Below are positions 28,826-39,464 of a DNA stretch of 55,822 nucleotides, piece after piece. A program made the translations under genes and the position numbers. The stretch lies in the NCBI RefSeq assembly GCF_000281045.1, contig NW_008246074.1, positions 386,400 to 442,221 of the forward strand. The letters run 5' to 3'. This DNA comes from Saprolegnia diclina VS20 (taxonomy: Eukaryota > Oomycota > Saprolegniomycetes > Saprolegniales > Saprolegniaceae). Under the pieces are notes generated by a model. The model searched no databases, was not told the DNA's origin, and saw only the letters and a list, made by a program, of their open reading frames with translations. Numbering within the stretch: the stretch's first letter is position 1; each line of letters begins with the position of its first letter.

Positions 28826-31800
28826 TTACTGGCCGTTGACCTGCGCGTGGGCATCTTCGATTGCCTCCTGCTGGCGGCGGTGAATCTCGGCCGCAAACGT
28901 CTATGCAGAAGAATGAGACCCACGGTGCTATCACCACGAGCAAAACGTACGTCGCACGTGGCCTTGAACTCGTCCGTGTCGAGGTGCAGCGCCTGGAACG
29001 CAGCCGGGTTGGTGTTGTGCAGCGCCTGGACCGTCTCCAAGAAGACGGCAAACTCGTCAATGTTGTCGAGCTCGCTCGTGCCATAGTCGTCTTCGTCGCC
29101 GCCCATAAAGTACGAGCCGTCTTCGCCCTACACACGTCGATATCGTCAGGCTCCCACATTCCATGCAACTATAGTCGTACGTTGCGCTGGAGTTCGCGCA
29201 TCCAGGCCGCGATTTCTTCGTCCTGGAGGTCCTCGGCGTCTTCGTCCGAGGCGTACCCGCCCTGGTCGACGAGCTGGTCAAAGCCCTCGCCGTCGTCCGA
29301 CTCGTTTTCCGAGTCTTCTTCCTCCTGGGGCTCCTTCTGAATCTCCTGGAGCTGCGTCACGGCGCCCACAAGGAGGCCTTGCAGGTGCGGCTGGAGCGTC
29401 GGCGGCAACTCGGCGAGCGGCAGCTTGAAGATCGCCATGAGGCCGAGCACCATCATCTTGCGGTCCATGTAGCTCTTGATGTTGGGGAGGTGCGTCATCC
29501 ACGCGCGGAAGAGCGGGTCGGTCGCCTGGAACGACTCCATCGTCGTGAGCGTCAGCGCCGGGTTGTAGTTGAGCGCCGACGCAATCACGCCAAAGAGCGC
29601 CGTCACAACGTTCGTCTGGAGCGACCGCGACAGCTTGAGGCACGTGATCTGGACGATCATCGGCACACAGACGCTAATGTCGTGGCGAAGGCAGTTGTGC
29701 AAAATCGAGTAGAGGAGGCGGCACGCAGCGACAAGCTCCAAGCTCTTGTCGCTCTCTTCGCCTTCGCTCGTCTTGAAGACGTGCGCGGCCATCTGGAAGA
29801 CCATCTCGAGGTACGAGACGCGCGAGCCGTCGACGCCGACGACGCCACCAGCCAGGAACGCGTTGACGTCAAGGCCGATAAAGTTGTCGATGAGCGAGAC
29901 GTAGTTGGAGATGTAGTCGGCGGCCCAGTCGTTGTACGACGAAAAGAGCTTGGGGAAGAGCGCCCACACCGACGGCGCAATCGACTTGGAGTGGTACGTG
30001 AGCGAGATCAAAATGTCGAGGGCCGACTCGAGGTACTCGAGGTAGTCTTCGCTCGAGAGGACGCGGTCCAGCACGGGCACGAGCGGCTCGAGGAAGAGCG
30101 GGAAGTACTCGGGCTGATTGTGGATCGAGTACAAGATCGTGTTGACCGTGTCGAGGCACGACGCCGCCGTCATGCACGCTTCGTCGTCTTCGTCGCCCGA
30201 CTCGGAGAACTGGAGGAAGCAGTCGACGAGCTTCTGGATGAGCTGCACCGCGTACGGGCCGATCTCATCAGCGAACGCATCGATGATGTGCTCGAGCGCA
30301 ATGACGACATCGTCGTTGCCAATCTCGTCCATGAGGCTGAAGTACTGCTGCATAATGTCGGGCAAGAGCGGGCGCATGACGTCCAAGGCCGCGGTCGAGT
30401 GCTCGTACGTGACAATGTAGCGGAGCGTCTTGGCGGCTTCGATCTGCACCGGGAGTTCCGGGTCCTTCATGCACTTGAGCATGCACTGCGCGATCTCAGT
30501 CACCGTCGTATCGGCGAACGCCATGTCCGAGATGAAGTGGCCCGTAAACATCTTGCACGCGCGGAGGCGTAGGAACCCGTGCGAGTTGTGAAACTCGGGC
30601 AACACATGCGTGAGGAGGAGCGTCTCGACTTGGGCCTTATGCACCTTGGACTTGACGAGGAGCTTGTCGAGCGACATGAGACCGTGGAGCACCGCGTCCT
30701 TCTGGACCACGTCGCGGGCTTCGACCGGCGTTGCCTGGTACGTGCTCAGAATCTGGTTGTAGAACATGAGCACGTTCGAGAAGCAGTCCTTGCCCCGGAG
30801 CGTGCAGAGCTCATTGAGGAGGTCGCGGGCTGCGTTCACAGGCGAGAGGTAGTCCTCGAAGAAGTCGTTGGTCTTGCGCACAAACTCGTGCGGGTCTTCT
30901 TCCCAGAGCTGGAGGTCCGACTTGGTCAGGCAGAGCGCGGGGTGGACGACCTCGAAGAGGAGGAAGTGGAGATGCGGCTTGAGCTGCTTGAACGCGAGCG
31001 ACGACTTGACGGCTTCGTTGAGGTACGTGAGGCAGAGGTGCACGACGCGGTCGGTGCAAAAGTGGCCGTTCTTGCGCAACGCGAGCGTCTCGAGGACGCC
31101 AGCGAGCATCGGCGGGTTGATGTTGGCGCGGAAGAACTTGGACATCTCCGTAAACTCCTCCGGCACGTGCTTCGGGTTGCCCCAGCGCATGTAGAAACGC
31201 GTGAGGATCTGGAGGTTCCACTTCTTGACCTTCCACCACGGCCACTTGGCGCGCTCGTCGGCGTCCGTGGGCTGCCCGAGCGGCTCAACGCCTTCGGACG
31301 CTTCCGGCAGCCGCTTGGTGAGGAGCGCACCGAACAGCTCCATCCACGCCGTGACCTCGGTCGTCGTCGCGAGCATCGGCGGGAGCGACACCTGCATGCA
31401 CGACCAGTAGATCTTGAGGATGAGGTGGATCATGTGCGCAGCTTCGAGCGAGTTGTTGGTCATGAGCTGCGAGAGCATGCCACGGAGCATCGGGAACGTG
31501 ACGCCGACGATCGTGTTGAGATCCGCGCGGTTCTATATGGATCCCATGGAGCGATTCGTATGGAGGCGTGGTTGTAGCTACCTCTTCGCGGCGGTACTCG
31601 TAGAGCTTGACGAGCTTGCGCAGCGCGAGGAGCGCCTACATGTGGCATGAATTGGGGTTGGGTATGGCAGAAGATGGAGTACGTTGCAGATGCGCGTGAC
31701 GTCGCCCGACTGGACATTGGTCGTGATCTCGGCGACGAGGCCCGGCCACTTGTTGGGGAAGTCAACGCGGGCAATCTGGCTCACGGCTTCAGCGAGGATC

Positions 31801-32129
31801 GAGCGGAGCGACCGGTCTTCCATGGTCAAGAGGCTCTCGAAGATATGCTTGCGGTACTCGTCCTTGTCGCTGTTGGGGAACACCGAGAGCATCGTGTTGT
31901 CAGGCTGGTTCACGCCCTCCCAGTGCTTGAGCACCATGTTCTTGAGCGCGACGGCGCCGGCCTGGCGGATCTCGCGCTGGACGTCGGCCGCCGAGACGAG
32001 CTGCGCGAGCAGCACGATGGAACCGCGCACCGTGTGGAGGTTGGCGACCGCGTCCTCGGCGGCCTTGCGCGCACCGCCGTCGTTGCTGAACGTGTGCAGA
32101 AGGATGTTGTGCAGCGTCGGCGCGTCCAT
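28826..32129 (-). CDS. Importin-7/8 family nuclear import receptor
   Basis: Karyopherin-beta that carries cargo such as ribosomal proteins and histone H1 into the nucleus with Ran. Five exons encode about 1,030 residues: 32129 to about 31683, a small exon near 31580-31635 (ALLALRKLVKLYEYRREE), about 29179-31533, about 28950-29129 and 28826 to about 28900. Importin-N features near the start are REIRQAGAVALKNMVLKHW and DFPNKWPGLV. Importin-7-specific stretches include WPWWKVKKWNLQILTRFY, LWEEDPHEFVR, FFEDYLSP and DRKMMVLGLMAIF. The acidic EEEDSENESDDGEG loop and the YGTSELDNIDEFAVF tail match the family C-terminus. An alternative ATG seven codons upstream (32150) is possible. Confidence 0.96.
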
Positions 32130-32192
32130 GCTCGTCGTTGCCTTCGTCACGAATATGTGCCAATGGCTCGCCGAGGAAAGGCCCTGGCAGCG

Positions 32193-32201
32193 TATCCGGA
32201 T
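32193..32201. promoter_or_regulatory. TATCCGGAT element upstream of importin-7/8
   Basis: The element ends 64 bp upstream of the ATG at 32129 on the minus strand. It shares the palindromic core with sites upstream of five other loci in the window. The role is inferred from position. Confidence 0.5.
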
Positions 32202-32344
32202 GATGGCCGGCCGTTCGAAAAGTTGCCCAGCACCTGCCCGCCGAACAATTCTTGCCGTAGCTGTTGTCCTTCATCGTACATAGGACCGCGACCATGGTCG
32301 CTATATCCACTCCGTATCGGTCATCTAGGTAGAGAGGTGTGAGC

Positions 32345-33061
32345 NNNNNNNNNNNNNNNNNNNNNNNNNNNNNNNNNNNNNNNNNNNNNNNNNNNNNNNN
32401 NNNNNNNNNNNNNNNNNNNNNNNNNNNNNNNNNNNNNNNNNNNNNNNNNNNNNNNNNNNNNNNNNNNNNNNNNNNNNNNNNNNNNNNNNNNNNNNNNNNN
32501 NNNNNNNNNNNNNNNNNNNNNNNNNNNNNNNNNNNNNNNNNNNNNNNNNNNNNNNNNNNNNNNNNNNNNNNNNNNNNNNNNNNNNNNNNNNNNNNNNNNN
32601 NNNNNNNNNNNNNNNNNNNNNNNNNNNNNNNNNNNNNNNNNNNNNNNNNNNNNNNNNNNNNNNNNNNNNNNNNNNNNNNNNNNNNNNNNNNNNNNNNNNN
32701 NNNNNNNNNNNNNNNNNNNNNNNNNNNNNNNNNNNNNNNNNNNNNNNNNNNNNNNNNNNNNNNNNNNNNNNNNNNNNNNNNNNNNNNNNNNNNNNNNNNN
32801 NNNNNNNNNNNNNNNNNNNNNNNNNNNNNNNNNNNNNNNNNNNNNNNNNNNNNNNNNNNNNNNNNNNNNNNNNNNNNNNNNNNNNNNNNNNNNNNNNNNN
32901 NNNNNNNNNNNNNNNNNNNNNNNNNNNNNNNNNNNNNNNNNNNNNNNNNNNNNNNNNNNNNNNNNNNNNNNNNNNNNNNNNNNNNNNNNNNNNNNNNNNN
33001 NNNNNNNNNNNNNNNNNNNNNNNNNNNNNNNNNNNNNNNNNNNNNNNNNNNNNNNNNNNNN
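32345..33061. other. Assembly gap (717 Ns)
   Basis: A run of unknown bases. The sequence between the importin promoter and the PX gene is therefore incomplete, and a small gene could be hidden there. Any reading frame across it is meaningless. Confidence 1.
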
Positions 33062-33511
33062 CGTAGCGTGTTTTTGAAGTGCCTTGCCGTCGTTTTGGAA
33101 AGGGGACGTGCGATTTGTATGGGCAATTTTCCATATTGACGGTAATTTTCGACAATACGCCGGAATATCGGCCACCTGGTGCGTGCAATTAAATTCGGCA
33201 GCTGCAATGTTCCAGCTGCTGCTCCGATACATTACGCACGTCGGACGCCGAAATTAAAATAAAATGACCAGCCATACAAAGTTGAAGCCGCGGCTTTGTT
33301 TGGATATCATCGGTTTTGGAGCTGCCGGTCATTCTTCCATCCACCGCCACCATCGCCCGTCGCCGCGCCCTCGCCGCGGCCTCCGACGAGTCCTGGGGTT
33401 GTCCTCGTCCGCGCTGAGCCTTCATCTACCTCATCTTACCTCATCTTCATCATCATGCTGCTACTCTCGCGCTGCGTCGCGTGCCGAGACGACGCGTGCG
33501 ACTCGCCACGC

Positions 33512-35146
33512 ATGGACAGCCTTCTTGGCCCGAGCTCGCCGTCGCGCCGCGACTTTGGCTACCAGACACTCAACTTGAGCTGCCGCGCGCCGTTCGCAGA
33601 GGCGCCGAGCGCGCGCGACCTGTACCGCGCGAGCCTGCAACAGCCTCGCCGCAGCACGGGCACGTCGCCGTTCTGGCTCGACCTCGACGTCGCGAGCCTC
33701 CCCGACGCGACGCGTGGGCCTTGCGAAACGTTTTGCCAGCCGCAAAACTGGTCGTCCGCGTTTGCATCGCCCTCGGACTTTACGCTCAAGGCGTACGAGG
33801 CCAAGCCGTCGGCTAAAGGGCGGTACGCGTACACGCTCGCGATCGTGAGCCTCGCCAAGCCCAAGGACGAGCCGCAAAAGGTATTGCGTCATGCGCCGAC
33901 ACCGCCCTACTCGCAGCCAACGTATGCGAACCACTACAACAAGTACGTCGTGCACCCGCGGCTCTGCGATGCGTTCTCGGCGGCGTGCCACTGGTCCAAC
34001 GCGTGGGTCAAGACCGAAAAAGTCCAGCACGTCGCCCTCGTGCGCAAGACGGAGGCCGACATCAAGGCGTTTGTCCACAATATGGCCTTCCGCCTGCCAG
34101 GCCACAACGTCGCTGCCATGTTCAAGCACAAGCTCTCCAAGACGAATTCGCTTGAAGCCCGCGCTGAAGCCGTCGTCGAAGTGCTCTCGTACATTCTCAG
34201 CATCTCACACCTCGGTGTCGACCGCCTCGTGCCGCTCAAGGAGCCTGTGCCGCAGGACATGCGCGTCCGGCTCTTCTTGGAGCTTTCATGGGGTGCTGGC
34301 GCTGGGCCGACGCCGACCGGCTCCAACTCGTGCGACGGCCGCCTCGAGTCGCGCGATCGGCTCGGCCTGCCCACCGAGTGGCTCATGGACATGCTCAAGC
34401 CGTCGGCGTCGGCGTTGGCGCTGCCGAACAAGTCTGTGCCGCCGCCCATGACGCTGCTGCCGCCGCCGTCGTGCACGCTCTACGTCCCGCCGCACGAGTG
34501 GCGCAAGCGGGCCAAACCCGGCGCGTTTACCGTCCAAGTCTCCCACATCCACGTGACAAATGCTGTCCAGTACACGCTGACGGTCCTGTACCATGATGCA
34601 TACGACACGCCCGGGTCGACGTCGGTGGCGCACCGGTACAGTGACTTTCACGCCCTCGCAACGCATCTCGAGGCCAAGACCGCGCTCCCCGTCGTCGCCC
34701 TCCTCCCGCCCAAGACGCTCTTTGCGTCCACGGACGTTCGGTTTGTCGAGCACCGGTCCGTCCGCCTGCAGCAGTTTCTCAATGCTGTGCTGGGCCTCTC
34801 CTTCACGGGGATGCTGGACCAGACCATCTCGATGGCCGCCGAACCGCGCGTCCGCAATTTCTTATCGCTGCCGGCGGTGCAGTGGAACGTCGTGCCCCAC
34901 GCGCACCCCGCGCTGGACCGTATGGACCGCTTCCGCGCCTTCTCCAACTCGCCCACCGTGTCGAGCTCGGCGTCGCCGGCGCGCAAGAAGCTCGCCGACG
35001 TCGAAAAGATGCTCCGTGACGCAGACCGTCATGACGGTGACGACGACGACGACGACGCGCACCAGCTCGTCGCGCTCGAGTCGTCGCCCTATTTTATGCC
35101 TCAGCGCGCGGCCAACCCGCCCGCTGTGCGCGCCGGCGCCGCCTAA
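33512..35146 (+). CDS. PX (phosphoinositide-binding) domain protein
   Basis: Intronless, 544 residues from the ATG at 33512. A PX domain lies at about residues 335-455: FTVQVSHIHV, then HRYSDFHALATHLE (the RYSDF phosphoinositide-binding strand), LLPPKTLFAS (the proline-rich loop) and RSVRLQQFLNAVL. PX domains bind PI3P on endosomes, so a membrane-trafficking role is likely. The first 330 residues have no recognised domain but look structured (FVHNMAFRLPG, EVLSYILSISHLGVDR). The C-terminus is Ser/Asp-rich with a DDDDDD run. The frame stays open upstream, so in-frame ATGs at 33455 (MLLLSRC...) or 33296 could extend it. The one at 33512 starts the normal codon pattern. Confidence 0.85.
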   Translation: MDSLLGPSSPSRRDFGYQTLNLSCRAPFAEAPSARDLYRASLQQPRRSTGTSPFWLDLDVASLPDATRGPCETFCQPQNWSSAFASPSDFTLKAYEAKPSAKGRYAYTLAIVSLAKPKDEPQKVLRHAPTPPYSQPTYANHYNKYVVHPRLCDAFSAACHWSNAWVKTEKVQHVALVRKTEADIKAFVHNMAFRLPGHNVAAMFKHKLSKTNSLEARAEAVVEVLSYILSISHLGVDRLVPLKEPVPQDMRVRLFLELSWGAGAGPTPTGSNSCDGRLESRDRLGLPTEWLMDMLKPSASALALPNKSVPPPMTLLPPPSCTLYVPPHEWRKRAKPGAFTVQVSHIHVTNAVQYTLTVLYHDAYDTPGSTSVAHRYSDFHALATHLEAKTALPVVALLPPKTLFASTDVRFVEHRSVRLQQFLNAVLGLSFTGMLDQTISMAAEPRVRNFLSLPAVQWNVVPHAHPALDRMDRFRAFSNSPTVSSSASPARKKLADVEKMLRDADRHDGDDDDDDAHQLVALESSPYFMPQRAANPPAVRAGAA

Positions 35147-36174
35147 TATAGTACTATAATATCTTATCTATTATAAACTACTAGATGCTACTTCATGGTC
35201 CAATTGGCACCGGTGTCGACCATATGCGGCGGCGAGACGAGCAACGTCACGTGACGTGCAGGACTACATGTTGTCGCCGCCCCAGCTGCGTGCGACATGT
35301 GCGTGTACAGTCTGTCGTTAGCTGCCGGTGTCCCAGCAACCAAGTCGAGCTATGCGACACGCCGCCGAAGTACAGCTTTGGGGTATCGACCAGCTGGTTA
35401 TTTTCTCTGCAATTGAGCAAACCCAGCGTTCGACCATCACTCTTGCGAGCGTATCCCGCGATCTTGACATGTCCTCGTGCCACGTCATTTATAAGCGGTT
35501 TGTATCGGACGGCACGAATGCTGGTCCTAGATTGTTTTCTCGATTCATAGCGAAGTGCAATATTGTGTTGATGCAAGCGGTGCAGGGTTCAAGCCCTGCA
35601 GGCGTTGGCCCATGCTTCTATTTCCCATTTATATTTGTGCACAAATAAATATATATATATGATCTGCAACAAGGTCGCGGTGTGCTTGCTATATCGTCGT
35701 GACAGCTGCAACAGCGCCTCCTTCGTCAACTACTACCGCCACGGCGTACCCTGTCGGCCGCTTGGCTTCTGTTCAGTGAGAGAATCTTCCTTCTTCATAG
35801 GCGGTTTGTATGAATACAAACTGCCCATGAATGACAAGTTTCGGACACTTTTCTCATCGCACACCATTGCTTGATACTCTCGAGGTGAATGATGGTTGAA
35901 CGCCTGGGAGAAGTGTCGGCTGGAGTTCACGACGGAGGCAGCACCGAGCTGCTCTCTCGACTTATTGGCCAGAGCAAGCTCGGTCCAACGCAAGCGATTG
36001 GCCAATGGCATCTCGCTCTCACAAAGCCAACTGTGCAGGGAGCCCGCCACGTGCACGTTGCTTTCAATCGCATCCTTTCTAGAACAACAGGCGTCTTTCT
36101 CTGACGACAAATACTGAGTGAAGGTGGCTTCAAAGCAAGTCGCACACAGTCGACCATAACCCAATTGCCCGAGA
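35147..36174. other. Intergenic, includes an imperfect hairpin
   Basis: 1 kb without a supported gene. An 18-bp imperfect inverted repeat (16 of 18 pairs, 2-nt loop) lies at 35794-35831. An AT run (AAATAAATATATATATATGA) lies at about 35643-35662. Minus-strand open frames extend into the opposite strand of the VWA gene and show no domain. Confidence 0.5.
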
Positions 36175-39117
36175 ATGACGCAAACCAACATCACGACGCC
36201 GACGTGGCAAGAGCTCGCAGGCGACAAGCCGGAACTCGACCTCTTCCTCGTCTGCGACACCACGGGGTCCATGGGCACCTACCTTCCGGCGCTCAAAGCC
36301 TCGCTGCGCCAAGTGTTTGCACTTGCCAAGCTCATGTACCACGACCGCCTCAAGGTGCACATCGTGTCGTACAAGGATTATTGCGACGGCGACCAAGTGC
36401 TTTCGTCCGTGAGCCGACGCCAAGGACGCAACGACGCGATCGTCAAGTTCGTCGACGACTTGCGGCCGACGGGCGGCGGTGACTGGCCCGAGGCTGTGAA
36501 AACCGCTCTCAACTTTGTCGTCGCGACCGTCGACGAGCTGCGGGCTCAGGCGGCGTCCGGGTCCGCCGTCGTCTTTCTCTACACGGATGCACCGCCGCAC
36601 CACGCGACGACGCAGTCCAACAATATGGCCAAAGAGAATGCAGCTATTGCTGCCAACCCGGCGTACCGTGCAGGCCACGACTGGTGCCGTATCCAAAAGA
36701 CACTGGGGGAGGCCAATATCCCCGTGTATACCTTTCACTCGCCACTTCGCAACGGCGCCAACGCCCATGCCTCGTCGTCGTTCTATGCACTGCTGGGTCC
36801 TGTTGTCCTCTTGCCGACGTTGTCATCGACAGTGATTACCAAAGCCACGATCGGACTGCTGCTCCAGCTCATGGACGAAGAGGTCGACGCGATACCCGAG
36901 TTTGCACGGACGTCGTACTTTCATGGGACGACGCCCTACGACGAGACACTGGCCGTGCCGACCGAGAACGACCTCGTCGACGACGACGCGCTGACGCCAG
37001 TTCGCATGCCTTTTCTCTTTGCGTCGATCCCGGCCATGCCCGAGCGCCTCGATGCACTCTTGCCGCTCTTCGCCCACGACGCTGGCTTCCGCAACCTCGT
37101 CATGAAGACGTTCGAGGTGATTTTCCGACCGGAAAACATTGCTGCCGTGACGTACAACCCGGTTTTTGGCAAACTGTGGCGGCTCGCGTGCCGCCAGCGC
37201 TTGGATCCGCGCTTGGACGACCTCACGACGCAGCTCTCGCGCTGCGTGGACGCGCTGCCGGCCGACGGGAAGGCCCTCGTGCAAGAATGGCTACTCGCAT
37301 CGTACGACGACTCGGCGCGCATCCAGGGACTCGTCGACGCCGCGCCCATCGGGTCCGTCTTTGTGATGGCGGCTGGTGCACCCACTGTCGCAAGCAAGCA
37401 CCTGCGGTCGCTCGCACGGGCGCCGACCGCCAGCGCCTTGGCCAGTGTCACGTCGATTTTGAGTCATCTGCAGCTGCACGCGACCGCCAATCTGGCGACT
37501 GAGGACGGCACACCATTGTACCTGCCGTCGACGCTCTCGAACGACGATGTGTTTGCGTGCCTCCCGCACCTCGTGTGCCCCGGGACGTCGTTCAGCCGGC
37601 GCGGCGCCGCGGTGCTTGCACTTCTGTGCTCTCTCTCGGACCATGTGCTGCTCAAAGCGCGTGCGGAGGCGTACTTGGCATCGATCCGCGGCTCGTGGTT
37701 GCCGTTCGAGCTCGTGATTGAGTTTCCCGAAATCGTGTCGCCCGAGTTCACCCAGCTCCTGTACCGTGGTCGGGCCTACTTGACCGAGAACGAGCAGGCC
37801 GTGTACACGCAGCTGTACCTCGTGCACCGGCTCCGGCGCGCGGCGACGAAGGACGTCGGCGTCACCCTCGGGTTCTCACCGACCAAAACGCAGCTGTGGC
37901 CGGACACCAAGGCGCGCTGCCGCGTCTGCACATACGAGACGAGCTATTCGCTCATGGTCGAGGCCGATCTGTGCGCCATGTGCGTCACGTACGGCGATGA
38001 CGCTCCGCGGCTCCAGGCCGAGACGGTCGTGGTTGGCGACACGTCGCACCTGGTGGAATGCGTCGACTGCCATGGCGTATACGCAGTACTGCAAGTGCAC
38101 CAGCTCGCGACGCACCCCAAGTGCTGGTACTGCCGAACGAACCAGTCGACACCAGCGCCCAAAATCGAGTGCCATACGTGTCTCAACAGCTACGTGGATC
38201 CCGCGGGGCTCTACAAGCAGCAGTGCCACGACGCCAACGGTGGTGGCTGGACGTGCCCCGTGTGCGTCACCGAGCCGAGCCGGAGCACAGAAGCGTCCCT
38301 CACGACTCTCTCAGCCTTTTTGAATGAGAACGCGGCGCTCGTCGAGCATTTTGGTTGGTCGCGGTCGCCGTCGGCCTTTCTGGCCATGGCGTTGGACCCC
38401 AAAATCTCGCTTCTCAAGGTTTTTACAACCAAGTACAACGACCTCATGAGCGCAACGGACGACTCGCCGTCGTCGACACCCGACATTCGGGTACGTGGGA
38501 AGCGCGCCCACGGCGCCGACGCGCTCACCGATGAAGTCCGCAGTATCGTGCTCACACATGCTCTTCGCGACGCGTGCAACCTCTGCTTTGAAGACGTTTC
38601 GCTCGCCGCCCTCCACTCGGCGTGCGGACGCTGCGCTACCAAGTGCTGCGAACCGTGCCTGTCGCGGTGGTACGGCGCCGTGCAGCCGGGCAAGATGGTG
38701 CTCCCGTCCACCCTCGGGTGTCCGTTCTGCCGTCGCCAGCCCACGCTCGGTGTGCTCCGCAAACACAACCGGCAGGCCTGTGCGCTCGTCGCCTCTAAAA
38801 TGACGTGGCGCGCAGACATGTACTATGGCTGGTGCCTTGGCTGCTACAAGGTCAAAGAGATGGGCGACCGCCACTGCGCCGTCGAGCCACCGGCCGACGT
38901 CGCGACGTTCCGCTGCACCGAGTGTGCCGACGGAGGATGCGAGCGAAACGTGTGCCCCGGGTGCTTTGTCGAGACCGAGAAGACGGGCGGCTGCAACCAC
39001 ATGACGTGCGTCTGCGGTCAGCACTGGTGCTTTGCCTGTGGTGCCGGGTTCACGACCGCCGACGACGTGTACGACCACTTGTACGAGGTGCACCGGGGCA
39101 TCGGCGACGACGCATAG
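36175..39117 (+). CDS. VWA domain-RBR E3 ubiquitin ligase fusion
   Basis: Intronless, 980 residues. The N-terminus is a von Willebrand A domain (about residues 20-225): LDLFLVCDTTGSM carries the MIDAS (Asp28, Thr30, Ser32), followed by SYKDYCDGD and VVFLYTDAPPH. A long helical middle is followed by Cys-rich pairs between residues 580 and 700 (CRVC, CAMC, CVDC, CWYC, CHTC, CPVC). The last 180 residues form a RING-between-RING module: RING1 CNLCFEDV...CGRCATKCCEPC...CPFC, an IBR (CLGC...CTEC) and RING2 VCPGC...TGGCNHMTCVCGQHWC. By analogy with Parkin-type ligases, the active-site cysteine is Cys940 in GGCNHM. So the protein probably transfers ubiquitin via a thioester and uses the VWA domain for target binding. 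No signal peptide is present. Confidence 0.93.
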   Translation: MTQTNITTPTWQELAGDKPELDLFLVCDTTGSMGTYLPALKASLRQVFALAKLMYHDRLKVHIVSYKDYCDGDQVLSSVSRRQGRNDAIVKFVDDLRPTGGGDWPEAVKTALNFVVATVDELRAQAASGSAVVFLYTDAPPHHATTQSNNMAKENAAIAANPAYRAGHDWCRIQKTLGEANIPVYTFHSPLRNGANAHASSSFYALLGPVVLLPTLSSTVITKATIGLLLQLMDEEVDAIPEFARTSYFHGTTPYDETLAVPTENDLVDDDALTPVRMPFLFASIPAMPERLDALLPLFAHDAGFRNLVMKTFEVIFRPENIAAVTYNPVFGKLWRLACRQRLDPRLDDLTTQLSRCVDALPADGKALVQEWLLASYDDSARIQGLVDAAPIGSVFVMAAGAPTVASKHLRSLARAPTASALASVTSILSHLQLHATANLATEDGTPLYLPSTLSNDDVFACLPHLVCPGTSFSRRGAAVLALLCSLSDHVLLKARAEAYLASIRGSWLPFELVIEFPEIVSPEFTQLLYRGRAYLTENEQAVYTQLYLVHRLRRAATKDVGVTLGFSPTKTQLWPDTKARCRVCTYETSYSLMVEADLCAMCVTYGDDAPRLQAETVVVGDTSHLVECVDCHGVYAVLQVHQLATHPKCWYCRTNQSTPAPKIECHTCLNSYVDPAGLYKQQCHDANGGGWTCPVCVTEPSRSTEASLTTLSAFLNENAALVEHFGWSRSPSAFLAMALDPKISLLKVFTTKYNDLMSATDDSPSSTPDIRVRGKRAHGADALTDEVRSIVLTHALRDACNLCFEDVSLAALHSACGRCATKCCEPCLSRWYGAVQPGKMVLPSTLGCPFCRRQPTLGVLRKHNRQACALVASKMTWRADMYYGWCLGCYKVKEMGDRHCAVEPPADVATFRCTECADGGCERNVCPGCFVETEKTGGCNHMTCVCGQHWCFACGAGFTTADDVYDHLYEVHRGIGDDA

Positions 39118-39464
39118 GCACGCTCATGTCGCGTCGAGCTTGTAATCGTGTAATGTATGCAAACGAAGTTATATGGCGCTATGTGGGGGTTCTAACCATA
39201 GCAGCTCTCGTCTTCTACAGTCGGTGCCCCGGGGCATAAAACGGTTTCATGACGTGGCATCACAGAGGAGGGAGGACCCACGGTGCGCCGAGAAGCCTCG
39301 CGCGACACGCCCGAGTGCATTCGCCAGGTGGACACATAAGTCCAAATTCTATCCTGCCTCGTTGAGATGACTGGGTCGACTCAGCAACACCCCCGCGCTG
39401 CCTGTCGCACTCGGGAGTAAAATAGCCACAGCGTGTAACTGATCCTGTTCATGGTCGCGGAAGC
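39118..39464. other. Short intergenic region upstream of the large fusion gene
   Basis: About 350 bases that hold the 3' end of the VWA-RBR gene and the promoter of the next gene. No distinct element was recognised. Confidence 0.5.

Noticed and set aside
31900-33232. Open frames running through the N gap
   Set aside because: They consist mostly of unknown residues and have no evidence as genes.
35575-35605. tRNA-like T arm (GGTTCAAGCC within TGCAGGG...CCCTGCA)
   Set aside because: The 7-bp stem and loop do not fit tRNA T-arm geometry, and no acceptor, D or anticodon arm is found upstream.
35733-36278. 181-codon minus-strand frame overlapping the start of the VWA gene
   Set aside because: No domain, mixed composition, and it would overlap the promoter and 5' coding end of a well-supported gene.
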